The position numbers and the translations under genes are program-made. DNA of 64,000 bases from Bradyrhizobium sp. BTAi1. GTDB taxonomy: Bacteria > Pseudomonadota > Alphaproteobacteria > Rhizobiales > Xanthobacteraceae. Location of the stretch: the NCBI RefSeq assembly GCF_000015165.1, contig NC_009485.1:3739501-3803500 (forward strand). The letters run 5' to 3'. The notes below the pieces were generated by a model that made no database searches, was not told the DNA's origin, and saw only the letters and a program-made list of their open reading frames with translations. Below are positions 15,709 through 24,440 of the stretch, in pieces. Positions within the stretch are counted from its first letter, which is position 1. Each line of letters starts with the position of its first letter.

Positions 15709-17529
15709 TCACCCGCCCTCGATCTCCTCGCGCAGCATTTCGAGCTCCAGCCAGCGGTCTTCGGCAGCGGTGAGCTCGGCCTGTGCGGTGGCGAGGGCCA
15801 GCGAAGCGGCGTCGAACGTCTTGCGGTCTTTCGCATACAGCGCGGGGTCGTCGAGCAGCTTCTGCTGCTTCGCGATCTCCCCTTGCAGCTTGGCGATCGT
15901 CTTCGGCAAGGTCTCCAGCGCGTGCTTCTCGTTGAAGGAGAGTTTGCGCTTCGACGTGCTCGAAGCCGTCGCCGCAGGCTTGGCCGCCTTCTTCTCATCG
16001 GCGGCGGCTGCTGCCGCCGCGGCGTGCTCGCGCTTCAGGTCGGCGCCGCGCTGAACCAGCATGTCGCTGTAGCCGCCGGCATATTCCTGCCATTTGCCGT
16101 TGCCCTCGGGCACGATCACCGAGGTGACGACGCGGTCGAGGAAGTCGCGGTCGTGGCTGATCAGGATGACCGTGCCCTCATAGTCGCCGAGCATGTCCTC
16201 GAGGACATCCAGCGTATCGAGATCGAGATCGTTGGTCGGTTCGTCCAGCACCAACAGGTTCGACGGCTTGGCCAGCGCGCGCGCCAGCATCAGCCGGCCG
16301 CGCTCGCCCCCGGAGAGCACCTCGAGCGGCGTGCGCATCTGCTCGCGCGAGAACAGGAAGTCTTCCATGTAGCCGACGACGTGCTTCGGTTTGCCTGCCA
16401 CCATGACGTGGTCACCGCGGCCGCCGGTCAGCGCCTCCGCCAAGGTTGTCCGTGGATCGAGGCTTTCGCGATGCTGGTCGAGCGTCGCCATCTCCAGGTT
16501 GACGCCGAGCCGGATGCTGCCGCTGTCGGGTTCGCTGCCGCCGGTGAGCAGGTTGACCAGCGTGGTCTTGCCGGCGCCATTGGGGCCGACGATGCCGATG
16601 CGGTCGCCGCGCTGGATGCGGATGGAGAAATTGTCGACGATCTTGCGATCGCCATAACTCTTCGACGCGCCCTTGGCCTCGATGACGAGCTTGCCGGACT
16701 TGTCGGCCTCGGCGGCGGCGAGATTGGCGCTCCCCACGGCTCCGCGATAGTCGCGGCGCTGCTGGCGCAGCGCATGCAGATTGGCGAGCCGCTTGACGTT
16801 GCGCTTGCGCCGGCCGGAGACGCCGTAGCGCAGCCAGTGCTCCTCGTTGACGATCTTGCGGTCGAGCTTGTGCTGCTCGCGTTCTTCTTCCGCCAGCACC
16901 TCGTCGCGCCACGCCTCGAACGCCGCAAAGCCGCGGTCGATCTGCTTGATCTGGCCGCGATCGAGCCACGCGGTTGAGCGCGACAGATTGGTCAGGAAGC
17001 GCCGGTCGTGGCTGATCAGCACCAGCGCGCAGCGCCGGCCGTCGAGCTCGTTCTCCAGCCACTCGATCGTGGTGAGGTCGAGATGGTTGGTCGGCTCGTC
17101 CAGGAGCAGGATGTCCGGGTTCGGTGCCAGCACGCGCGCCAGCGCCGCGCGGCGCGCCTCGCCGCCGGAGACATGCGCCGGATCTTCCTCGCCCGTCAGC
17201 CCGAGCTGCTCGACCAGATAGCGGGCCTGGTAATGATCGTCGCCGGGCCCAAGCCCGGCCTCGACGTAAGACAGCGTGGTGGGATGGCCGGAGAAATCTG
17301 GCTCCTGCGGCAGATAGCGCACGGTGGCGCCCGGCTGCACGAAGCGCGTGCCGCTGTCGCAATCGACCAGGCCGGCGGCGATCTTCAGCAAAGTGGATTT
17401 GCCGGAGCCGTTGCGGCCGATCAGGCAGACGCGTTCGCCGGGCGAGACCGACAGCTCGACGCCCTGCAGCAGCGCCGTGCCGCCGAAGGTCAGGCGGATG
17501 TCTTTCAACTGGATGAGCGGTGGCGCCAT
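15709..17529 (-). CDS. ABC-F family ATP-binding protein (Uup-like)
   Basis: A 606-residue protein with two ABC ATPase domains and no membrane segments, as in the ABC-F family. Domain 1: Walker A GRNGSGKSTLLK near residue 38, signature HVSGGEARR, Walker B ILLLDEPTNHLDL. Domain 2: Walker A GPNGAGKTTLVN, signature VLSGGERGR, Walker B LLVLDEPTNDLDL. The C-terminal tail is a charged coiled coil (ALETLPKTIAKLQGEIAKQ), the feature that distinguishes Uup. ABC-F proteins act on ribosomes, and Uup has been linked to DNA branched intermediates and ribosome-associated functions. The name Uup is by architecture only. Confidence 0.9.
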   Translation of the reverse strand: MAPPLIQLKDIRLTFGGTALLQGVELSVSPGERVCLIGRNGSGKSTLLKIAAGLVDCDSGTRFVQPGATVRYLPQEPDFSGHPTTLSYVEAGLGPGDDHYQARYLVEQLGLTGEEDPAHVSGGEARRAALARVLAPNPDILLLDEPTNHLDLTTIEWLENELDGRRCALVLISHDRRFLTNLSRSTAWLDRGQIKQIDRGFAAFEAWRDEVLAEEEREQHKLDRKIVNEEHWLRYGVSGRRKRNVKRLANLHALRQQRRDYRGAVGSANLAAAEADKSGKLVIEAKGASKSYGDRKIVDNFSIRIQRGDRIGIVGPNGAGKTTLVNLLTGGSEPDSGSIRLGVNLEMATLDQHRESLDPRTTLAEALTGGRGDHVMVAGKPKHVVGYMEDFLFSREQMRTPLEVLSGGERGRLMLARALAKPSNLLVLDEPTNDLDLDTLDVLEDMLGDYEGTVILISHDRDFLDRVVTSVIVPEGNGKWQEYAGGYSDMLVQRGADLKREHAAAAAAAADEKKAAKPAATASSTSKRKLSFNEKHALETLPKTIAKLQGEIAKQQKLLDDPALYAKDRKTFDAASLALATAQAELTAAEDRWLELEMLREEIEGG

Positions 17530-17533
17530 GTTT

Positions 17534-18028
17534 CTAGCTCTGCTGGTGGACCCGCGCCGCGCGCTGGCGCTGCAGGCGGCGGATCGTCGTATCGAGGGTG
17601 GAGAGAAAGGTGGAGCGGTCGCGCGGGGTGAACGAGCGCGGCCCGCCCGTGACCTCGCCTGAAGAGCGCAGATCGGTCATCAGGTTGCGTACTGCCAAGG
17701 TCATGCCGATCGACTCCTCCGTGAACGGCTTGCCGTTCGGCGCGATCACGGCGCTGCCGGCCTTGACGCAGCGGCTCGCCAGCGGAATGTCCGCGGTGAT
17801 GACGATGTCGTCGCCGCCGGTGCGCTCGGCGATCCAGTCGTCCGCCGCGTCCATCCCGCTGCCGGCTGCCACGCGGGTGATCAGCGGATCGTCGGGCACG
17901 CGGATGAAGCCGCCGGCGACGACGATCACCGGCAGGCCGTGCCGGAGCGCGACGCGGTAGATTTCGTCCTTCACCGGGCAGGCGTCGGCGTCGACAAAGA
18001 TGCGGAAAGGTGCGGCTTCGGTGGTCAT
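17534..18028 (-). CDS. YaiI/YqxD family protein (DUF188)
   Basis: A 164-residue protein with the DUF188 (PIN-like fold) signatures: FVDADACPVKDEIYRVA at the N-terminus, VVAGGFIRVP, then DIVITADIPLASRCVKAGSA with PNGKPFTEESIG, and GGPRSFTPRDRSTFL near the C-terminus. Acidic residues in the first and third motifs would form the nuclease-like metal site. The activity of the family is not established. ATG 18028 is preferred, with ATG 18040 four codons upstream as an alternative; a longer open frame runs through a divergent promoter region and is unlikely. It is separated from the ABC-F gene by only 4 bp. Confidence 0.88.
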   Translation of the reverse strand: MTTEAAPFRIFVDADACPVKDEIYRVALRHGLPVIVVAGGFIRVPDDPLITRVAAGSGMDAADDWIAERTGGDDIVITADIPLASRCVKAGSAVIAPNGKPFTEESIGMTLAVRNLMTDLRSSGEVTGGPRSFTPRDRSTFLSTLDTTIRRLQRQRAARVHQQS

Positions 18029-18151
18029 CGGGCCTTTCATCGGGATGGCCGGTTGGTACTCCATCGCGCCAGGAATTGCGAGCCAAACGCTGCGCTTGCC
18101 AGGACCTTTCCGGCCGCTACCATCGCCGAAAGGACTCAAAGGGAGGCAAGC

Positions 18152-18952
18152 ATGGCAGGCGGACTCGGGGTGTACGCGGTCGAGGCGTTCAATACGGCCA
18201 AGCAATCCGAGAACAAGATGCATGATGATGCCGTAGCGCGCCGTTTCGGCTTCGCCGGCGGCCTCGTACCCGGCGTCGAGGTGCTGGCCTATATGCTGCA
18301 TCAGCCGGTGGCCCGCTGGGGCCGGGCATTCCTGGAGCGCGGGCTGATCGAGGCGCGGTTTATCAAGCCGGTCTATGATGGCGAGATGGCCGAGGTCAGG
18401 GCAGAGCAGGTGGGCGATGGCATCGGGCTCGAGGTGACAAGCCAAGGCCAGCTATGCGCCACCGGTTCCGCGTCATTGCCGGCGGTGGCGCCGGATGTCG
18501 TGCTGGCCGAATACCGCGATGTTCCGCCGGCTGCCATGCGGCCTCCGGTCAGCGCGGAGTCCTTCGCTGTCGGCAGCTGGCTCGGCACCGCGCCACGCGC
18601 CTGGCCCGGGCAGGCGGCGAAGCTGTATCTCGATGAGATCCGCGAGCGCGACCCGCTCTATGCGAACGACCGGCTCGGCCATCCCGGCATGCTGCAGCGG
18701 GTGATGAACCGGCTGCTGGTCGACAATGTCGTGCTCGGTCCCTGGATTCACGTCGGCAGCCGGATGCAGCTGCTGTCGGTGATCGCCGAGACCGACGAGA
18801 TCACGGCACGGGGGCGGGTGGTCGCAAACTACGAGAAGAAGGGCCACCGCTTCGTCGAGATCGACGCGCTGGTGGTCGCGAACGGCACGCGCGCGCTGGC
18901 ACATTGCCAGCACGTCGCGATTTACCAGCCGCGCGCGCAAGCGGCGGCGTAG
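18152..18952 (+). CDS. MaoC/hot-dog-like protein, unknown substrate
   Basis: A 266-residue protein starting at ATG 18152 behind a strong GGGAGG site. The N-terminal half contains SENKMHDDAVARRFGFAGGLVPGVEVLAYMLHQPV, which resembles the active-site helix and following strand of MaoC-like hydratases (a conserved H-D pair before FGFAGGLVPG). The middle part has hot-dog-like strands (FIKPVYDGEMAEVRAEQ). A second hot-dog half may follow (VLGPWIHVGSRMQLLSVIAET). It is probably an acyl-CoA-acting or acyl-binding protein, but no reaction can be assigned. Divergent from the DUF188 gene. Confidence 0.7.
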   Translation: MAGGLGVYAVEAFNTAKQSENKMHDDAVARRFGFAGGLVPGVEVLAYMLHQPVARWGRAFLERGLIEARFIKPVYDGEMAEVRAEQVGDGIGLEVTSQGQLCATGSASLPAVAPDVVLAEYRDVPPAAMRPPVSAESFAVGSWLGTAPRAWPGQAAKLYLDEIRERDPLYANDRLGHPGMLQRVMNRLLVDNVVLGPWIHVGSRMQLLSVIAETDEITARGRVVANYEKKGHRFVEIDALVVANGTRALAHCQHVAIYQPRAQAAA

Positions 18953-19013
18953 CGGATAGTTTGGAGAAGCGATGGGCTGAGGGAAAAGGCACGCCGCCTC
19001 TCTGAACAAGGCC

Positions 19014-19111
19014 GTCATGCCCGCGCAGGCGGGTATCCAGTACATCGCGGCTTCTCGGTTCAGTCACAACTGCCGCGGCGTACTGGATCGTCCGCCTCCG
19101 CGGATGATGAC
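19014..19111. repeat. Palindromic dispersed element, 'GTCATGCCCGCGCAGGCGGG' family
   Basis: Left end GTCATGCCCGCGCAGGCGGG with TATCCAGTAC inside; right end GTACTGGATCGTCCGCCTCC then GCGGATGATGAC. Arms pair imperfectly over about 35 bases. Only copy of this family seen in the window. Confidence 0.65.
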
Positions 19112-19208
19112 AGGTGAGATTGAAGCGAGCCGTCTGCCCACACTCCGTCATTGCGAGCGCAGCGAAGCAATCCAGGGTGGCGGGCGGGATTCTGGATTGC
19201 TTCGCTGC

Positions 19209-20476
19209 TGTTCAGCCCGGGGACATAGCTTACACCTGTTCGGGGACATAGTTGACACTTTTGGGGTCGCGCAAATCGATCGCTGCGATCTGATGCGCGG
19301 CAAAGAAAATTCCGAATTTTCCGTCCTGACTGAGCGGGCGAATAGCGAGCCGCTCGCTGCGAAAGGCTTGCGGGACTTTCCAGAGCCGTCCCTCGAAACT
19401 GACATAGGCCTTGGTGCTCGACACCGAACGGACGATCTCACCCTCGTCGTATTCCACCGTCGGAAGGCGATCCGGCATCGTTCGCGGGCTCGGCCGGTAG
19501 CGGCTCGCCGGCACATCGAAGTCGAGAGCCTCGTGGGGCCGGTCGAGATTGTAGACGGCCCGCCATTCGTCGAGCGCCCGCTGGACGTCGTCAAGGTCCC
19601 TGTAGCGCTTGAAGGCAAAGACTTCGGCCTTCAGGCTGCGGTGGAAGCGTTCGTTCTTGCCGCGGCCCTGAGGATGATACGGCCGGCTGTGGATCGTTCG
19701 AATGCCGAGCTTCAGAAGCCAGACCGTCAGCGCGGTCCAGGGGTCTTCGAGAGTAAAGCCCCAGGGACCACCATTATCGACGAACATCGCATCCGGCAGT
19801 CCATAGCGGCGGAACGTCGTCTCCAGATGTCCTTTGACCGTAGAGCCGCGCTCGTTGTCACACGCCGCCAGGCACACGGAGAAGCGCGAGTGGTCGTCCA
19901 GCGCAGTCAGCGGGTGACAGGACACGCCGTTCTCCAGCGCACTGTGCCCCTTGAAGTCCATCTGCCACAGCTGATTGGGCGCATCCTTCTCGAAGCGCCT
20001 GTACGGCTGCCCCGGCGTGCCTGCAGGCTCGCTCACGCGATCGTAGCGGCGCAGGATGGTGTGCACGGTGGATATCGCCGGGACAGTTTGCCCGTCGCGC
20101 GCGAGACGACGTGCGAGCTTGCGCGCGCCCCAGGTCGGGTGAGCGTCGCGCAACGCGACGATCTGCTGCTCAGTCGCAGCCGCCGTGCGCTCCGGGCTCC
20201 GATGCGGCCGCCGCGACCGGTCCGCCAGCGTCGTATCGCCGGCGTCATACCGCTGGATCCACTTGTAGCCGGTCTCGGCGCTGATGCCGAACTGACGGCA
20301 CAGCTTCCGCCGGTTCACGCCCTCCTGCTTGGCAAGCATCACAAACTCTCGTCGCTGGTCCATGACAGACACCTCTCGCCACGGCATCGCTCGCCCCTTT
20401 GCTTGACGAATCGAGCCGATTTTGAGGTGTCAACCATGTCTCCGAACACCTGTCAGCCATGTCCCCGGGCTGAACA
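19209..20476. mobile_element. IS481-family insertion sequence, apparently intact (1268 bp)
   Basis: Terminal inverted repeats begin TGTTCAGCCCGGGGACAT at 19209 and, read inward from 20476, TGTTCAGCCCGGGGACAT. Each end carries a second internal motif of the same type (CGGGGACATAGTTGACAC on the left; the counterpart CGGAGACATGGTTGACAC on the right), probably two transposase-binding sites per end. It encodes one transposase and is flanked by the direct repeat CTGC. Insertion is inside a palindromic dispersed element. Confidence 0.9.
19230..20387 (-). CDS. IS481 family transposase
   Basis: A 385-residue DDE transposase. The N-terminal helix-turn-helix region reads LCRQFGISAETGYKWIQRY (about residues 28-46), followed by an HTH_32-like segment. 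The integrase core has LWQMDFKGH (first Asp), MFVDNGGPW (second Asp) and PQGRGKNERFHRSLKAE (catalytic Glu). The frame is uninterrupted and full length, so transposition may still be possible. ATG 20387 is used; MDQRREF 8 codons downstream is an alternative start. The gene fills the element between the terminal repeats. Confidence 0.93.
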   Translation of the reverse strand: MPWREVSVMDQRREFVMLAKQEGVNRRKLCRQFGISAETGYKWIQRYDAGDTTLADRSRRPHRSPERTAAATEQQIVALRDAHPTWGARKLARRLARDGQTVPAISTVHTILRRYDRVSEPAGTPGQPYRRFEKDAPNQLWQMDFKGHSALENGVSCHPLTALDDHSRFSVCLAACDNERGSTVKGHLETTFRRYGLPDAMFVDNGGPWGFTLEDPWTALTVWLLKLGIRTIHSRPYHPQGRGKNERFHRSLKAEVFAFKRYRDLDDVQRALDEWRAVYNLDRPHEALDFDVPASRYRPSPRTMPDRLPTVEYDEGEIVRSVSSTKAYVSFEGRLWKVPQAFRSERLAIRPLSQDGKFGIFFAAHQIAAIDLRDPKSVNYVPEQV

Positions 20477-20513
20477 CTGCGCTCGCAATGACGCTGTCTT
20501 TCGACAACCACTC

Positions 20514-20634
20514 GTCATGCCCGGGCTTGTCCCGGGCATCCACGTCGTGCGTCACCTGCGGCTCGTGGATGGCAGGGCCTACGCCGCGCCGAAGGGGCTT
20601 CGGCCCCGCAGGCGGGTCAAGCCCGGCCATGACG
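20514..20634. repeat. Palindromic dispersed element, composite 'GTCATGCCCGGGCTTG' type
   Basis: Left end GTCATGCCCGGGCTTGTCCC, right end GTCAAGCCCGGCCATGAC, with the inner hairpin GAAGGGGCTTCGGCCCC. The right half is nearly the same as that of 5060-5173, while the left half matches 4405-4490. Confidence 0.7.
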
Positions 20635-20680
20635 GAGGAGAGAGAGGGGCACTCACTCATCGGCCCCACTAACGCGCGGC

Positions 20681-23056
20681 TCACGCCGCCGACTTCGCCT
20701 TGCCGTCCTGGATCGCGCGCCAGATCTTCTCGGTCGTCAGCGGCATGTCCAGATGCTTCACGCCGTAGTCGGACAGCGCGTCGATCACGGCGTTGATGAC
20801 GCTCGCCATCGAGCCGGCGCAGCCGGCTTCGCCGCAGCCTTTGGTGCCGAGCGGGTTGCTCTTGGCGGGCACCGGGTGATTGTCGACCGTCATCATCGGC
20901 ACGTCGGAGGCGCGCGGCAGCGCGTAGTCCATCAGCGATCCCGTGATCGGCTGGCCGCTCTCGTCGTAGCGCAGGTGCTCCATCATCGCCTGGCCGATGC
21001 CTTGCGCGACGCCGCCATGCAGCTGGCCCGCGACGATCATCGGGTTGATCACGGTGCCGAAATCGTTGATCGCGGTATAGGCGACGATCTGGGCGACGCC
21101 GGTGTCCGGGTCGATCTCGACCTCGCAGACATGGCATCCATTGGGGAAGGTCGACTCCGTCGCCGTCGAATTGTGGTCGACGTCGAGCGAGGCCGGCACG
21201 CCCTCGGGCATCTTGCCCTCGCGCATCCGCCGCGCCAGCTCCATGATGTCGATGCTGCGGTCGGTGCCGGCAATGGTGAACTGGCCGCCCGCGAACTCGA
21301 TGTCGGCTTCCGAGGCCTCCAGCAGATGCGCCGCCGCCTGCTTGCCCTTGGCGATGACGAGCTGCGACGACTCGACGATCGCCTGGCCGGTCGCGGTGAT
21401 CGAACGCGAGCCGCCGGTGCCGTTGCCGAACCGCACGAGGTCGGAGTCGCTCTGCTCAAGCCGGATCTTCTCGAACGGCACGCCGAGCTGCGCCGACAGC
21501 ACCTGCGCGAACGGCGTGGCATGGCCCTGGCCGTAATCGAGCGTGCCAGTGGTCAGGGTCACGCCGCCATCGGCGTCAAACGTGATCTTGCCGAGTTCGC
21601 CGGATGGCGGCGCGGTCACTTCCAGATAGGAGCCGACCGCGATGCCGCGCAGCTTGCCATTCTTACGGCTCTCGCGCTTGCGCTTGGCGAATCCGGCATA
21701 GTCCGAGACAGCGAGCGCCTTCTCGAACACCGCGGCGAAATCACCCGAGTCATAGGTGACACCGGAGGCCGCCGGGAACGGCATCTGGCTCGGCTTGATG
21801 AAGTTGCGCTTGCGGATGGTGAGGCGGTCGATGCCCATCTCGCGCGCCGCGGTGTCGATCAGCCGTTCCATGAAATAGTTCGCCTCGGGCCGGCCGGCGC
21901 CGCGATAGGCGCCCATCAGGGTGACGTTGGTCAGCACGGTCTTGATGTCGACGCCGAGCAGCGGCGTCTTGTAGACGCTGGCGAGGTTCTTGCCGGTGTT
22001 GAGCGACAGCGGCAGCGGCGCCACGCCCATGATGTAGGCGCCGAGATTGCCATAGCCGGACAGCCGCACGGCGAGGAACTTGCCGTCGGCGTCGAGCGCG
22101 AGCTCGCCATGGATGATCTGGTCGCGGCCCTGGCTGTCCGACAGGAAGGCGGTGGTGCGCTCGTCGCGCCACTTCACAGGGCGGCCGAGCTCTCTGGCGG
22201 CGTGCAGAATGCAGACATATTCGGGATAGGAGACGTTCTTCATCCCAAAGGAGCCGCCGACATTGGTGGTGAGGATGCGGACCTTGTCCGGCGCGACGTT
22301 GAGGATCTTTGCCAAGGTCGCCTTGTTGCCGGACACGCCCTGCGTCGGCACCTGCAAGGTGAAGCGCTCGGTCTTGCCATCGAACGCGGCGAGCGCCACG
22401 CGCGGCTCCATCGACACCACGGCGACCCGGGTGTTGACGATGTCGAGCCTGGTCACATGCGCGGCTTTCGCGAACGCCTCCTCGATCTTGGCAGTGTCGC
22501 CATAATGGTAATCCAGCGCGACGTTGTTCGGGATGTGGTCATAGAGCTGCGGCGCGCCGGGCCTGGTCGCCTCCTCGGCGTTGGTGACCGCGGGCAGGGG
22601 CTCGATGTCGAGCCCGACCGCCTCGGCCGCGTCGCGGGCCTGGGCCGCGGTCTCCGCCACCACGAAGGCGATGGGATCTCCGACGAAGCGAACCTTGTCG
22701 GTGGCAAGCGCCGGCCGATTGGTCTGCAGCAGCGGCGAGCCGTCGCGGCTCTTCAGCGGCAGGCCGCAGGTGAACGGGCCATAGGCGGCCGCGGCGAGAT
22801 CAGCGCCGGTCCACACCCCGAGCACGCCCGGCATGCCCTTGGCGGCCGTCGTGTCGATGCCCTTGATGATGCCATGGGCATGGCTGGAGCGGACGATCCA
22901 GGCATAGGCCTGGCCCGGCAGGTTGAAATCATCGGTATATTTGCCGTGACCGCGGACCAGCGTGTCGTCCTCCTTGCGCCGGACCGGCTGCCCGACGCCG
23001 AATTTCTGCAGCGCGATCGCGTTTTCGAGGGAAGCCGGCGAGGTGTGATCTTGCAT
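20681..23056 (-). CDS. Xanthine dehydrogenase family molybdopterin-binding subunit (CoxL-like, form II)
   Basis: A 791-residue large subunit of the molybdenum hydroxylase family. The N-terminal a/b hammerhead begins VGQPVRRKEDDTLVRGHGKYTDD. Molybdopterin-cytosine-dinucleotide contacts include GGSFGMKN and QVPTQGVSGNK. The active-site loop is AYRGAGR, the form II signature, not the AYxCSFR loop of true CO dehydrogenase, so CO oxidation should not be assumed. The C-terminal PxGxKGxGE motif appears as NPLGTKGCGEAG. Partner subunits (2Fe-2S CoxS and FAD CoxM) are not encoded next to it, so it is an orphan here and must use partners from elsewhere if active. Substrate unknown. Confidence 0.88.
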   Translation of the reverse strand: MQDHTSPASLENAIALQKFGVGQPVRRKEDDTLVRGHGKYTDDFNLPGQAYAWIVRSSHAHGIIKGIDTTAAKGMPGVLGVWTGADLAAAAYGPFTCGLPLKSRDGSPLLQTNRPALATDKVRFVGDPIAFVVAETAAQARDAAEAVGLDIEPLPAVTNAEEATRPGAPQLYDHIPNNVALDYHYGDTAKIEEAFAKAAHVTRLDIVNTRVAVVSMEPRVALAAFDGKTERFTLQVPTQGVSGNKATLAKILNVAPDKVRILTTNVGGSFGMKNVSYPEYVCILHAARELGRPVKWRDERTTAFLSDSQGRDQIIHGELALDADGKFLAVRLSGYGNLGAYIMGVAPLPLSLNTGKNLASVYKTPLLGVDIKTVLTNVTLMGAYRGAGRPEANYFMERLIDTAAREMGIDRLTIRKRNFIKPSQMPFPAASGVTYDSGDFAAVFEKALAVSDYAGFAKRKRESRKNGKLRGIAVGSYLEVTAPPSGELGKITFDADGGVTLTTGTLDYGQGHATPFAQVLSAQLGVPFEKIRLEQSDSDLVRFGNGTGGSRSITATGQAIVESSQLVIAKGKQAAAHLLEASEADIEFAGGQFTIAGTDRSIDIMELARRMREGKMPEGVPASLDVDHNSTATESTFPNGCHVCEVEIDPDTGVAQIVAYTAINDFGTVINPMIVAGQLHGGVAQGIGQAMMEHLRYDESGQPITGSLMDYALPRASDVPMMTVDNHPVPAKSNPLGTKGCGEAGCAGSMASVINAVIDALSDYGVKHLDMPLTTEKIWRAIQDGKAKSAA

Positions 23057-23257
23057 GGATGAACGATCCGGGAGGCTGGATGAGGCGCAAATGCGGGCTG
23101 TTCCCAGATAGTGCAGCCCCTGCGGCCGGACAACGGTTGATTAGGAATGGTGCATCACGCCTGACGGAGGGGCTGTTGCGCCGGGGCTATCCACTGATAA
23201 TGTCTCACGAAAGAGAACTTCCATCTGGGCCGGTTCGGCCAGCGGAAAGACATTTGA

Positions 23258-24331
23258 ATGATCAATGACACGCGGCTGCGGGAGGATCCCACGCCGCGCG
23301 GGAACCTGGAGCCCGGCTTGCATCCGGGTCTGGACGTCGCGTCACAGCCCTGCGCCAGCAATGGCGGCAGCGTCTATGCGGCCCTGGACCTCGGAACCAA
23401 CAATTGCCGGCTCCTGATCGCCTGTCCCTCGGGCGACAGTTTTCGCGTGGTCGATTCCTTCTCGCGCATCGTCCGGCTGGGCGAGGGCATCTCGACCACC
23501 GGCTGCATCAGCGACGCGGCGATGGATCGGGCGATCGCCGCCCTCAGCATCTGCCGGGATAAGATCCAATCGAAAAAGGCCAGGCGCCTGCGCCTGATCG
23601 CGACGGAGGCCTGCCGCGCGGCGGCCAATGCGGAGGGGTTCCGCAGCCGGGTGGCGGCCGAGACCGGCATCGAGCTCGAGGTGATCGATCGCGAGACCGA
23701 GGCGGCGTTGGCCGTGAAGGGCTGCGCGCCGCTGCTGGATCCGTCCGGGCGCGGGGCGATCCTGTTCGATATCGGCGGCGGATCCAGCGAGCTGGTCCGG
23801 ATCGAGCGTGATCCTTCCGATCGTCATGCCGAGCCACGCATCAAGGCGTGGATGTCGATCCCGCTCGGGGTCGTCACGCTCGCCGAGCGCTTCGGCGGGC
23901 GCGACGTGACGCCTGAGATCTACGCCGCCATGGTCGAGGACGTGGCCGGACATGTCGGTCCGTTCGCGGCGGAGAACGGCGGAGATCTCGCCGGCATGCA
24001 CCTGCTCGGCACCTCCGGCACGGTGACGACGCTGGCGGGCATTCATCTCAACCTCGCACGCTACGACCGTCGCCGGGTCGACGGCATCTGGATCAATGAC
24101 GCCGACATCACCGCGACCATCGCCAAGCTGCTGGCGATGAGCTACCAGGAGCGCGCCGAGAACAACTGCATCAGCATCGACCGGGCCGATCTCGTGCTGG
24201 CCGGCTGCGCCATTCTCGATGCCATCCGGCAATCCTTTCCGCTGCCACGGCTGCGCGTCGCCGATCGGGGCCTGCGCGAAGGCATGCTGGTGGAGATGAT
24301 GCGCGAGGACGGGGCGCTCCGTACGGCGTAA
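23258..24331 (+). CDS. Ppx/GppA family exopolyphosphatase/guanosine pentaphosphatase
   Basis: A 357-residue ASKHA-fold phosphatase. Characteristic segments are YAALDLGTNNCRLLIA (phosphate 1 motif near residue 40), IATEACRAAAN, FDIGGGSSELV (phosphate 2) and LLGTSGTVTTLAGI. Length fits the short, two-domain members that lack the C-terminal HD extension. Members hydrolyse polyphosphate or pppGpp; the two cannot be separated by sequence. It is followed by an RlmE-type methyltransferase gene, a frequent pairing in alphaproteobacteria. The extended N-terminus before residue 38 is poorly conserved-looking, so the start may lie further in. Confidence 0.9.
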   Translation: MINDTRLREDPTPRGNLEPGLHPGLDVASQPCASNGGSVYAALDLGTNNCRLLIACPSGDSFRVVDSFSRIVRLGEGISTTGCISDAAMDRAIAALSICRDKIQSKKARRLRLIATEACRAAANAEGFRSRVAAETGIELEVIDRETEAALAVKGCAPLLDPSGRGAILFDIGGGSSELVRIERDPSDRHAEPRIKAWMSIPLGVVTLAERFGGRDVTPEIYAAMVEDVAGHVGPFAAENGGDLAGMHLLGTSGTVTTLAGIHLNLARYDRRRVDGIWINDADITATIAKLLAMSYQERAENNCISIDRADLVLAGCAILDAIRQSFPLPRLRVADRGLREGMLVEMMREDGALRTA

Positions 24332-24440
24332 ATTCTTCACCCTCCCCCTCCAGGGGAGGGTGGACGTCCCATCTGCTGTTGTCGCCTCGTGGATCTTTCG
24401 ATCCCGTCGACGGAGCACAGGTCACGACACAGAGACCCGC

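Larger units (their letters stand above)
19147..20492. repeat. Palindromic element of the 'GTCATTGCGAG' family, interrupted by an insertion sequence
   Basis: The left part (19147-19208) runs GTCATTGCGAGCGCAGCGAA ... GGATTGCTTCGCTGC. The right part (20477-20492) is CTGCGCTCGCAATGAC. Removing the insertion sequence and one CTGC rejoins a standard element almost identical to the copy at 43263-43336. CTGC at 19205-19208 and 20477-20480 is the apparent 4-bp target duplication. Confidence 0.85.

Noticed and set aside
15217..16977. 586-codon plus-strand open frame
   Set aside because: Opposite to the PLP enzyme and the ABC-F gene and crossing two palindromic elements; no domain.
20681..23056. Calling this gene carbon monoxide dehydrogenase large subunit
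   Set aside because: The active-site loop is AYRGAGR (form II), not AYxCSFR, and the other subunits are missing.
20753..23062. 769-codon plus-strand open frame
   Set aside because: It lies exactly opposite the CoxL-type gene, whose motifs are clear; the composition is that of an antisense frame.
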